Assembly: GCF_019392335.1 (NCBI RefSeq) | Contig: NZ_JAHXRQ010000001.1 | Coordinates: forward strand, 248,001 to 312,000 | Source of the DNA: Mameliella sp. CS4 | Lineage (GTDB): Bacteria; Pseudomonadota; Alphaproteobacteria; Rhodobacterales; Rhodobacteraceae | Direction: 5' to 3' | Length of the DNA stretch: 64,000 nucleotides | In this document: one piece after another, positions 32,930 to 42,000 of the stretch | How the letters are laid out: each line of letters opens with the position of its first letter | Position numbering within the stretch: the stretch's first letter is position 1 | Notes under the pieces: generated by a model | The model's input: the letters and a program-made list of their open reading frames with translations, nothing else | Told to the model about the DNA's origin: nothing | The model's database searches: none | Position numbers and translations under genes: made by a program

Positions 32930-35032
32930 ATGTCCACCCCCATCCGCGTCGGCCTGATCGGGGCCGGTTACATCGCAGACTGGCACGCCGACGCCCTGCG
33001 CGCGACCCCGGGTGTCGAGGTCACGGCGGTCTGCGACATGCGCGAAAGCGCCGCCCGCGCCCTGGCCGATCCACTGGGCGCGCGGGTGTTCACAACTGTC
33101 GCCGAGCTGATCGATTCGAAGGCCTGCGACGCCGTCCATATCTTGACGCCGCCAAATATACATAAGGATATCGCGACTCAGTGCCTCACGGGCGGGTTAC
33201 ACGTGCTTGTGGAAAAACCTGTGGCTGAATCCGGCGACGAGACCGACTCGATCCAAAAAACCGCGCTCGAAGCGAACCGCAAATTCCACCCCGGTCACAA
33301 CTTCCTTGGCCTGCCCTCTTACCTCCGCATGAAAGAGGCGATGACCGGCGGAGACTATGGCCGCGTCTCTTCGGCAGAGATCACCTGGGCACTGCCGCTG
33401 GCGCCGCTGCGGTCGGGGCCGTTCAACCTGTGGCTGCTGCGGCAGCCGAAAAACCTGCTGCTGGAACTGGGGCCGCACCTGGTGGCCTTTGCGCAGGATC
33501 TGTTCGGCGACATGGAGATCCTGCACGCCCATGCGACCCATCCGGTGATGCTGCCGGGCGAGGACCCGCGCCCGCAGGGGTTCCGCATCCTGGCCCGCGC
33601 CGGACAGGTCGAGATCACCTTTACGCTGGCGATGGTGGAAACCGTCGACGACCGTTCCGTCACCCTGCGCGGCTCCTCGGCTCGGGCACGGCTGGACTTT
33701 GCGCAGGACGTACTGGTGGTGGAACGCGAAAACGCCGCCGACCTGGTCGCCAACCCGCTGAAGAAACAGATGGAGCTGTCGCGCCAGCACCGGCGCGAGG
33801 GGCTGTCGAACGCCTGGACCCAGTTCCGGTCGCTGAACACCCGCAATCCCTACGGCCTGTCGTTCCGGGGCATGAACGCCGCAATCTACGGCGCGTTGGC
33901 CGAGGGCAAGCCGCAGGATGCGCGCTTTTCCGGGGAAAGCGCGGTCAAGGTCATGCGCACCATCGACGCCATGATCGCGAAACTGCCGCCCAAGGTTCTG
34001 AAGACCGCCGCGCCCGCCGTGCAGACCCGAAGCCCGAAACCCACGGCGATGGTGATCGGCGGGACCGGGTTCATCGGTCGCGCCCTGACCCGCCGGCTGG
34101 TGGCGGACGGGCGCGACGTCCGCGTGCTATCGCGCGGGAAATCCGGCCCTTTCCCCGACTTGCCTGACTCTGTCGAAACCGTTTCGGCCAGCTTGCACGA
34201 TCTCGACGCGCTGACAGAGGCGATGCAGGGGATCGAGGTGGTCTTCAACCTGGCCAAGTCGCTGGACGACACCTGGGCCGACTGCCTGAAAAACGATGTC
34301 GGCGTGGCGCTGCGGGTCGCGATGGCCAGTGAAAAGGCCGGGGTGAAACGGCTGATCTACACCGGCACCATCGCCAGCTACGACATGTCCGACCCCAACC
34401 GCCAGATCACCGAGGACACCGGATTTGCCGAGGACATGAGTGATCGCAACCTCTATGCCCGGTCCAAGGCGGAATGCGAGCGCAAGCTGATGGAGCTGCA
34501 CCGGGAACGGGGCCTGCCGCTGGTCATCGCACGCCCCGGCATCGTGGTCGGCCACGGCGGCCCGCTGCAACACTGGGGCATCGGGCGCTGGCACGGTGCG
34601 GGGGCTGTGCGGATCTGGGGCCACGGGCGCAACATCCTGCCCTTTGTGCTGATCGACGATGTCGTCGACGGGCTGGTGCGGATGATCGACGCGCCCGTCG
34701 AAGGGCAAAGCTTTAACCTGATCGGAGAGCCGATGCTCTCGGCCCGAGGCTATTTCAACGCCATCCACGACACGCTGGGCGCAAAAATCCGCGTGGTGCC
34801 GGGCAACTTGAACGCCTTTTACGCCTCGGACGCAGTGAAATACCTGCTCAAGAAATATGCCCTGCGGCGGCAGGGCGTCATCCGCGCCTCGCTGGCCGAC
34901 TGGAAGAGCCGCGCGCATTTCTCACCCTTCGTGAACACGCGCCCAAAGGACGTGTTGGGCTGGCAACCCGAGGCCGACAAGGCCCGTTTTGTCGAAGAGG
35001 CGATCACCAGGGCCAACCTCTTTGGCTTTTGA
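32930..35032 (+). CDS. Fusion of Gfo/Idh/MocA oxidoreductase and NAD-dependent epimerase
   Basis: The 700-residue two-domain protein. Residues 1-360 form a Gfo/Idh/MocA oxidoreductase (VGLIGAGYIADWHADALRAT; EKPVAESGDET near residue 98). Residues about 370-700 form an extended SDR epimerase (TAMVIGGTGFIGRALTRRLV; Ser in YTGTIASYD; NLYARSKAE with the YxxxK motif; PGIVVGHGGPLQHWG). A linker rich in Pro, Lys and Ala (KLPPKVLKTAAPAVQTRSPK) joins them. The same pair exists as separate overlapping genes 3 kb upstream. The fusion suggests the two reactions occur in series on one sugar intermediate. It starts at ATG 32930; the preceding sequence AAATGAGGATTTAGCCC gives a GAGG site. Confidence 0.88.
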   Translation: MSTPIRVGLIGAGYIADWHADALRATPGVEVTAVCDMRESAARALADPLGARVFTTVAELIDSKACDAVHILTPPNIHKDIATQCLTGGLHVLVEKPVAESGDETDSIQKTALEANRKFHPGHNFLGLPSYLRMKEAMTGGDYGRVSSAEITWALPLAPLRSGPFNLWLLRQPKNLLLELGPHLVAFAQDLFGDMEILHAHATHPVMLPGEDPRPQGFRILARAGQVEITFTLAMVETVDDRSVTLRGSSARARLDFAQDVLVVERENAADLVANPLKKQMELSRQHRREGLSNAWTQFRSLNTRNPYGLSFRGMNAAIYGALAEGKPQDARFSGESAVKVMRTIDAMIAKLPPKVLKTAAPAVQTRSPKPTAMVIGGTGFIGRALTRRLVADGRDVRVLSRGKSGPFPDLPDSVETVSASLHDLDALTEAMQGIEVVFNLAKSLDDTWADCLKNDVGVALRVAMASEKAGVKRLIYTGTIASYDMSDPNRQITEDTGFAEDMSDRNLYARSKAECERKLMELHRERGLPLVIARPGIVVGHGGPLQHWGIGRWHGAGAVRIWGHGRNILPFVLIDDVVDGLVRMIDAPVEGQSFNLIGEPMLSARGYFNAIHDTLGAKIRVVPGNLNAFYASDAVKYLLKKYALRRQGVIRASLADWKSRAHFSPFVNTRPKDVLGWQPEADKARFVEEAITRANLFGF

Positions 35033-35248
35033 ACCGGGGGCCTGTGGTCTGGTCGGGACGGTCAACAATCCCTGCGTTTCCACCTTATTCTGGCCAGATT
35101 TGGCTGGTTTAACGATAATCGACCGGGTGTCCCTCTGGCGACCCCGAACACGGAAAACTGAATCGCGCCCCGCGCGTTTGCGGGGCACAAGGGTCTCAAA
35201 GGCTGCGCGAGCGACACGCGCCGCCCGAAATGCTGCGGAGCAAGGGGC

Positions 35249-36691
35249 ATGAACATGATGGACAGCCCAAAATTCCGGCGCAAACGCACATCCGGCACGG
35301 GATCGGCACGTCCCGTGTCAGACCCGCCTGAGCCTGTGCGCCCGCTGGACGAGACCGCGCGAGAAGCCGCCCGGAAACGCGATGTGGCCGCCGACCAAGC
35401 CCGGGCCGAGGCAGAGGCCCAGCGCATCGCCGAGGCTGCGGACAAGGCAAAGGCCCGCGACAAGGCCCAGGAAAAGGCCCGCCGCCGCGCCGAACTCGAA
35501 GAAATGGCCCGCGCAGAGGCGCTGCGCCGGGTCAAGGCCGCCCGCGCCCGGCGCGAAGCGGAGGCCCGCGAAGCTGCGGAACGCGCAGAGGCTGAGGCGG
35601 CTCTAAAAGCCCAGAAGGACGACGAAGACCGCCGCATCGAGGCGCAACGCGCCGCCGAGGCCCGGCGCGAAGCCGAGAAAGAGCAAGCCGAGGCCGCACA
35701 CCGTGCCGAACAGGACCGCCTTGCCGAAGAGGAAAGACTGGCCGAGCAGGACCGCTTGGCCGAAGAAAAGCGCCTGGCAGACGCCCGGGCCGCCGAAGAA
35801 GCCGCGCGCCGCGCCGAGCAAGAACGCCTCGCGCAGGAGCACCTGGAAGACGAAGAGCCACCGGAGGACGTGCCCCCGCTGGCGCTGACGGACATGGTCC
35901 CTGTCACGAAACAGCCCGAAAGCACGCCCGCCTCTGCGCGGTCACCACAAGAGCCGGACACGGTAGAGGCCGCCTGGGCCGGACTGTCGGAAATGACCGT
36001 CGACAAGGGACATCTCGACCGGAACCGCATCATCACTGCCAGCCGCGATGACCCCGCCCACGCGGCCTTTGACGTGCTGCGCACCCGCCTCTTGCAGGCG
36101 CTTCACGAGAACGGCTGGCGCCGGGTGGCCATCACCTCGCCGGGCAAGGAATGCGGCAAGACCTTTACCGCTGCCAACCTCGCCATCAGCCTGTCACGGC
36201 AAGAGAACTGCCGGACGCTGCTGCTGGATTTCGACATGCGCCGGCCCAACATGCACAAGATCCTGGGCATCAACGATCCCGGTTCGCTTGGCGACATGCT
36301 GCGCGGCGTGACCGCGCCGGGCGATCATCTGCTCCGCATGGGCCGCAACCCCGTCAACGCCGGGCGCAACATTGCCTTTGGCCTCAACAGCCGGCCCGAG
36401 GCCTATGCGGCGGAACTGCTGCAGGACCCGCGCGCCGAAGAATGCCTGCGCCGGATCGAGGACGACTTCGCCCCCGACGTGGTGCTGATCGACCTGCCCC
36501 CGGCCCTGTCCTATGACGACGTGATCGCAGCGCGGCCCCTGTTCGATGGTGTTCTGCTGGTGATCGGCGGCGGAATGACGACGGAAAAGGAAATCGCCGA
36601 GGTTGAACGCCGCCTGGGCGACAGCACCCCGATCCTGGGGATGATCCTGAACAAGGCCGAAGGCACCGAACTCGATCGCTACAGCTATTGA
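35249..36691 (+). CDS. CapB/Mrp-type P-loop ATPase with long charged coiled coil
   Basis: The 480-residue protein. Residues about 30-205 are almost entirely Ala, Glu, Arg, Lys and Asp with heptad-like RAEAEAQR and RLAEEERLAEQDRLAEEKRL runs, predicting a long coiled coil. Residues about 245-480 are a Mrp/CapB-like ATPase: TSPGKECGKTFTAANLA (P-loop near residues 296-306), LLDFDMRRPNMHKIL (Walker A'), and VVLIDLPPAL (Walker B). Such cytoplasmic partners of Wzz proteins control chain length, and BY-kinases end in a Tyr cluster; here only DRYSY remains. The added coiled coil is unusual. ATG 35249 follows GCAAGGGGC. Convergent with the Wzz gene. Confidence 0.85.
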   Translation: MNMMDSPKFRRKRTSGTGSARPVSDPPEPVRPLDETAREAARKRDVAADQARAEAEAQRIAEAADKAKARDKAQEKARRRAELEEMARAEALRRVKAARARREAEAREAAERAEAEAALKAQKDDEDRRIEAQRAAEARREAEKEQAEAAHRAEQDRLAEEERLAEQDRLAEEKRLADARAAEEAARRAEQERLAQEHLEDEEPPEDVPPLALTDMVPVTKQPESTPASARSPQEPDTVEAAWAGLSEMTVDKGHLDRNRIITASRDDPAHAAFDVLRTRLLQALHENGWRRVAITSPGKECGKTFTAANLAISLSRQENCRTLLLDFDMRRPNMHKILGINDPGSLGDMLRGVTAPGDHLLRMGRNPVNAGRNIAFGLNSRPEAYAAELLQDPRAEECLRRIEDDFAPDVVLIDLPPALSYDDVIAARPLFDGVLLVIGGGMTTEKEIAEVERRLGDSTPILGMILNKAEGTELDRYSY

Positions 36692-36715
36692 GGCCGGGCG
36701 CCCCTGTGCCCGGCC
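36692..36715 (+). terminator. Terminator-like hairpin after the ATPase gene
   Basis: GGCCGGGC (36692-36699) and GCCCGGCC (36708-36715) form a perfect 8-bp stem around GCCCCTGT, overlapping the last base of the TGA stop. It lies between convergent genes (ATPase and Wzz), so it could serve both directions. No U-run follows. Confidence 0.5.
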
Positions 36716-36776
36716 CACAGGCGCGCCCTCCAGCTGCAAGGAAAGCGCGCCCGCACCTCTTTGACGGGTTTCGCGC

Positions 36777-38105
36777 CTAGCCCCGGACCGTCCGAGGCAG
36801 GAAGCGTTCCATGAACCCGGCCAGCACCGGAGAGCGGTCCCAGAGCAGCTTCAGCCCCAGACCCAGGATCGCGAAGATCGCCAGCAATTTGCCCAGCAGT
36901 TTCAGCCCGCCGCTGCGCCGGTCGCGCCGGGTCTTTACCACCGGGATCGCCACCACGGGCTGGACACCCAGCGCTCGCTCCATCTGGGCGGCGCTGCGGA
37001 TCACCGGGTTCATGGTCTCGATCAGGAAAGCCAGGCCAAGCGCCCCCAGCAGGCTGGCCATACCGCCCATGATCGCCAGTTTCTTGCGGCTGCGCGACAC
37101 CGGAAATTCGGGCACAAGCGCGGTTTCCAAAACCTCGAAGCGGTCGGTCGCCTTGCGATCCTCCAGCAGCTGACCCAGCTCGGCCTCGGCCTTGCGCCGG
37201 GTGACCACCCCGTATTGTTCCTGCAGGCGGGTCATCTCGCGGTCCAGCCGGTTCAGCTCGCGCTCGACCTCGGGCGCGCCCTCGATCTGGGCCTGGATCT
37301 GGGTGATCCGCGCGGCGATCAGGGCCTTCTGTTCTTGCAGGGCGGCAATCTGGCGTTCCCGCACCTCGTCCCGGGTCCGGTCGCTGGAGGTTTGCATCGT
37401 CAGGATCTGCTGATCCAGGTCCAGGTCCGTGTCCCGCAGGCTGCCCAGCTGCGACCGCAGGTCAGCCACGCCCGAGGGCAGCTGCTCGGCGTTCCGGCGC
37501 TTGAACTCGGCGATCTGCGCCTCCAACACGTCGATCTCGGCCCCAACACGCGCCTCTTCGGCGACAAAGAAATCCAGCGTGTCGCGGGCGCGGCTTGCGC
37601 TGCGGTCGCGCGACTGCTCGATCACCGATTGCATCAGCTCGTTCGCCACGTCCGCCGCCTTTTGCGCATCGTCCATCTGGACAGAGATCATCAGGCCGGA
37701 GGGGGCGTTGCCGCCGGGTGCATAGCTTTGCGCCTGGCCGACAAGCTGTTGAATACGCACCGAATCCCGCAACCGGCCGACACGTTCGCTGATTGTCATG
37801 GTGGGGTCGGCGTCGAACAGCGCGTGTTTTTCCATGATCCGCACCAGGTTGTCCCGCGCCATCAGGCGCTGTTCGATCAGGCGTACCCGGCGGGCGGCAT
37901 CATTGGTCGCCGCCAATGCCCCGACCAGTTGGTCGGGCACCTGCGCGTCCTCGATCTGGACAACGGCCGTCGCCTCAAAGACCTTGGTCTGCCCCATCGC
38001 GTAATACAGCGAGGCAAGGCAACCGAGGAACGTGACCAAGAGGATCAACAGGGCGCGACGCTTGAGGGCGGCGAAAACTTCACCGACGGACTGGAACTGA
38101 CTCAT
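36777..38105 (-). CDS. Wzz/GNVR-type polysaccharide chain-length determinant
   Basis: The 442-residue inner-membrane protein. It has an N-terminal cytoplasmic start (SQFQSVGEVFAALKRR) and a first membrane helix near residues 17-38 (ALLILLVTFLGCLASLYYAM). A large periplasmic part follows, with coiled-coil stretches at about 180-330 (ELNRLDREMTRLQEQYGVVT). A second helix near residues 345-368 (KLAIMGGMASLLGALGLAFL) leads to a cytoplasmic tail with one further hydrophobic segment. This is the Wzz/ExoP-like layout without a fused kinase; the convergent ATPase gene is the likely partner. ATG 38105 has GGGAG eight bases upstream. The 228-bp gap before it probably holds its promoter. Confidence 0.87.
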   Translation of the reverse strand: MSQFQSVGEVFAALKRRALLILLVTFLGCLASLYYAMGQTKVFEATAVVQIEDAQVPDQLVGALAATNDAARRVRLIEQRLMARDNLVRIMEKHALFDADPTMTISERVGRLRDSVRIQQLVGQAQSYAPGGNAPSGLMISVQMDDAQKAADVANELMQSVIEQSRDRSASRARDTLDFFVAEEARVGAEIDVLEAQIAEFKRRNAEQLPSGVADLRSQLGSLRDTDLDLDQQILTMQTSSDRTRDEVRERQIAALQEQKALIAARITQIQAQIEGAPEVERELNRLDREMTRLQEQYGVVTRRKAEAELGQLLEDRKATDRFEVLETALVPEFPVSRSRKKLAIMGGMASLLGALGLAFLIETMNPVIRSAAQMERALGVQPVVAIPVVKTRRDRRSGGLKLLGKLLAIFAILGLGLKLLWDRSPVLAGFMERFLPRTVRG

Positions 38106-38333
38106 TTCAAAACTCCCGCAAAACCGCCCCCGGTGCGGAGACACCGCTAAGGGGGTTTGCCCCGATCGCGCCATCTTCAGGTCCCAATCTAGCAAATCTG
38201 CCTAAATTTCGCCATGACTTGGCTCGGGAAAAGCCGGAAACAATGCGTGTCCGTTGTGCGAACCGGCGCCATGTTTCCGCCCTATTTCCAGCGAGATGCA
38301 GGTATTCAACGGGCAATTGTGGCAGTTTTGTGG
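38106..38333 (-). promoter_or_regulatory. Probable promoter region of the Wzz gene
   Basis: A relatively AT-rich gap of 228 bp between the PPTase end and the Wzz start, all on the minus strand. It contains CAATTGTGGCAG (38314-38325), similar to strings upstream of two other polysaccharide operons (28538-28549 and 53473-53484). No clear -35/-10 pair was identified. Confidence 0.35.
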
Positions 38334-39008
38334 CTATTGGGCTGTGATGTCCGCCGGAATCGCGCAGAGCGACAGGATCACCCCGCCTCCGAAGACTTGG
38401 CGAATGGGCAGATCCGCCCGCGATTCGGGCGGAATTGAGGCAACTTCGGGATGATCGGTAAACCGGGCACGGCCTTGCGCGAGGTCCACCTGCAGCCCGT
38501 GAAAGCCAAAGACCTGACCGGCCAGGGGATAATGCGCCTTGTAGACGGCTTCCTTGGCCGAAAACTGGCGCTTGGCCTCGGTGGCACGGATGGCTTTGGG
38601 CAAAAGTGCAATCTCTTCGGGCCGACAAATCTCGGGGATCAGGTCCTCGGCCAGGGGGCCATCCCCCTCGATGTCGATGCCAAGGCTGCGATAATCCTTG
38701 GCCCCCGCGACCACGGCCAGGCAAAGCCCCTCGGCATGGCTGATACTGCCGACCAGCCCCTTGGGCCAAACGGGCGCACGATCGGCCCCCATCGGGATCG
38801 CGGCGGTTGGCACATCCAGCTGCGCCATCGCGCGGCGGGCCGCAAGGCGCCCCGCGGCAAACTCGGCGCGGCGCGCCGGGCGGGCGCGGGCAACGGCCGC
38901 CGCCTCTGCCGGAAAGAGGTCCCCCTCGCCGGGAACCGCGACGCCCCAGCCCAGACCGCGCAAGGGGCCGATCTGGCGAACCAGGCGTTCCAGCTGGGCC
39001 GCCGTCAC
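38334..39008 (-). CDS. 4'-phosphopantetheinyl transferase (Sfp/EntD type)
   Basis: The 224-residue protein carries both signature motifs of the family: SLGIDIEGDGPLAEDLIPEI (GxDxE type, residues about 125-144) and FSAKEAVYKAHYPLAG (near residues 168-183). The ARRAEFAAGRLAARRAM block is at the N-terminal side. It transfers phosphopantetheine from CoA to carrier domains. The gene starts at GTG 39008, 4 bp after the NRPS-like stop, so it is the last gene of the PKS operon and presumably activates the ACP and PCP encoded there. No clear ribosome binding site is visible, suggesting translational coupling. Confidence 0.9.
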   Translation of the reverse strand: MTAAQLERLVRQIGPLRGLGWGVAVPGEGDLFPAEAAAVARARPARRAEFAAGRLAARRAMAQLDVPTAAIPMGADRAPVWPKGLVGSISHAEGLCLAVVAGAKDYRSLGIDIEGDGPLAEDLIPEICRPEEIALLPKAIRATEAKRQFSAKEAVYKAHYPLAGQVFGFHGLQVDLAQGRARFTDHPEVASIPPESRADLPIRQVFGGGVILSLCAIPADITAQ

Positions 39009-39012
39009 AAAT

Positions 39013-42000
39013 TCAGGCCCGGCGCCGGGCGCGCATCTCGCGCCGCCGCGCGATTGCCTCGCTGCGTGACTGGGCCCGGTCCGGCGCGGCCACAACGGGC
39101 GCCGGTTCGGGTTTCGGAGCAACGGGCGCCGCCGGCGCGCGCACCGCTCCATCGGCCAACCCGGCCACCCGCGCGGCAAGATCCGCCAGAACCGGAAAGC
39201 GGAAGATGTCGGTGATCGACAGTTTCGCGGCCCCCAGTTCCTCGCGGATCGCCCGGTGCGCCTGCACCGCCAGCAAGGAATGCCCGCCAAGGTCAAAGAA
39301 GTTATCCCGCCCCGAAGCCGCAACCCCCAGCGTGCGCTGCCAGATCGCGGCAATCGCCGCCTCGACCTGTGCCGCATCGTCCCCCGCCGAGGGGACCACC
39401 GGAGCGACGGGCGCGGGCGCCGGTTTTGCCACCACCGCCTGCGGGACGGGCAGCGATTTGCGGTCGACCTTCTTGTTCGGGGTCAGTGGGAAGGCATCCA
39501 GGTGCACGAAACGCCCGGGCACCATGATGGCGGGCAGGTCGCGGGCCATTGCGGCCTTCACCGCGGCCTCGTCCTTGGCCGCGCCGGTGTAATATCCCAC
39601 CAGACGCACATCGCCCGGCACGTCCTCTCGCGCCATGACCACGCCCTGCGTGATCCCGGCGATTGCCTCCAGACAGGCCTCGATCTCGCCCAGTTCGATC
39701 CGATGACCGCGCAGTTTGACCTGGTGATCGACACGACCGACAAAGTCGATCCGCCCGTCGGCGCGCCGCCGCACGAGGTCACCGGTGCGGTACATGCGTC
39801 CGCCGTGAAACGGGTTGTCGACAAACCTCTCTGCGGTCAGGTCTTGCCGGTTCCAGTACCCGCGCGTCACCCCCTCACCGCCGATCCACAACTCGCCCTC
39901 CTGCCCCACGCCCACCGGCGCGCGGTCCTCGTCGAGGACGTAAAGCTGCTGGTTGGCCAGCGGCAGGCCGATGTTGACCACCGCCTCCCCCGGATCGGCG
40001 CGCGTGCAAGAGGACCAGATCGTCGTTTCCGTCGGCCCGTACATGTTGGTGACCGTGGCCTGCGTGATCTGGGAGAATTCCTTGACCAGCGCGCCGGGCA
40101 GCGGCTCTCCTCCAAGGTATACATGTTGTACACCCTTGAGGGCATAGCGCGCCTCGTCGTTCATCGCGATCATCCGCGCCATCGAGGGCGTGCATTGCAG
40201 ATGCGTCACGCCGTGGCGCACGATCTGCGCCGCGATCGAGAAATCGTCCGCCGCCAGTTCCGTCGCGCCGCCGGTTTGCGCGACGACCTGCGCCAGTGGC
40301 TTCAGCCCTTCCAAGACGGTCTCGCGGTCGATGCCATAGTCGATCAGGCAGGCGATTTCCGTGACGCCGATGGCCTGCACCTCTTCGGTGCGCTTCAACG
40401 CGTCCTCGACCGTGCCGAACAGACCGCTGTCGTTGAAGTACCGCTCAAAGGCAAAGTCCAGGATCGCGTCCAGTTCCTCGGGCTCCAGCCCGTCAAGCTG
40501 CAGGTCGAATGCGTTTGCCACGCCCTCGGGCCGCTTGAAGGCCGGGAAGGCCCAGGCGTATTGCTTGATGAGACCGGCGGCAGAGCGCAGGTAATCCTTC
40601 ATCGGCTCGCGCGCGACCTCCCGGGCATGGTCGCGGCTGTCGCTGAGAAAGCTGTGCAGCATCAGCGTGACCTTGAAATCCGCCGGATCGTGACCCGCCT
40701 CGCGCAGGGCCGCGTGGTACAGCTTGATCTTTTCACCGACCTCTTCGACCGACTGGCCCAACAGGTGGGTCAGCACGTTACAGCCCGCCGCCCCGGCCTC
40801 TTGCCAGGTTTTCGGGTTGCCGGCGGTCGTCACCCAGACCGGCAGTTCGCGAGATACCGGACGCGGCTGCGTCACCACTTCGTGGATCGAGCCGTCCTTG
40901 CGCGGGAACCCCACCGCCTCGCCACGCCACAGCTTTCGCACCGTCTCAAGGTCGCGCATCATGGCGGGCTTGTTTTCGGGCGGGGTATTCTCGGGGCGCA
41001 GCACAAAATCGTCGGGCTGCCAGCCAGAGGCAATCGCCATACCCGCACGCCCGTTGGTGAGATTGTCAATCACCGCCCATTCCTCGGCGATCCGCGCCGG
41101 GTGGTGCAGGGGCGCGACGACCGATCCGGCGCGCACGCCGATGTTCTTCGTCACGCCGGCCACGGCGGCACCGGTCACGCTGGGGTTCGGGTAGGGACCA
41201 CCGAAGGCATGGAAATGCCGTTCCGGCGTCCAGACGGCGACAAAGCCGTTTTCATCGGCGAATTTCGCCCCTTCCAGCAGCAGGGCATATTTGTCCCGAC
41301 CGGCGCCATCGTCGTTGCCCCAGTAGTACAGCGAGAATTCCATACCCTTGCCGCGCGGCATCGGGCCCTTGGAGATCAACGCCCGATCCTCGTCCCCCGT
41401 CAGAACAACGGTCAGGCCGCGCGTGGTGGTCCAGAACAGCTCCAGCACGGATATGTCGAAGGACAGCGAGGTGACAGCCAGCCAGGTTCCGTGATCGTGC
41501 GGAATATGGGCATCCATGCCTGTATAAAAGTTGCATACATTGCGATGCTCGACCATGACGCCCTTGGGCTTGCCCGTCGAACCGCTGGTGTAGATCAGGT
41601 AGGCAAGGTCCTCTGGCCCGCTGGTGTCGGGCAGGTTGTCTGCGGGTTGCGCGGCAAGGCGCGGCTCGGCATCCAGCACCAGAAGCTGTGCCTCATGGCG
41701 CGGCAGCATCGGGTCCACCGCGGCCTGCGTGACGAGCACCTGCGCACCGCTGTCCTGAACGAAATGTTGCAGGCGGTCCGCCGGGTAGGACGGGTCCATC
41801 GGCAGGTAGGCGCCCCCGGCCTTGAGGATCGCCAGCGCGCCCACCATCAGGTCGATCGACCGGCGGCAACACAGGCCGACGACCTGGCCGGGCGCCACGC
41901 CCATCTCGCGCAGCAGATGCGCGGCGCGGTTGGCGCGGGCGTTCAGTTCGGCATAGGTCAGTTTCTGGTCTTCGAAGATCAGCGCCAGGGCATCGGGCGT

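Noticed and set aside
36777..38105. Wzz protein as a full ExoP-like kinase fusion
   Set aside because: The protein stops after the last membrane segment; no P-loop is present, and the ATPase is a separate convergent gene.
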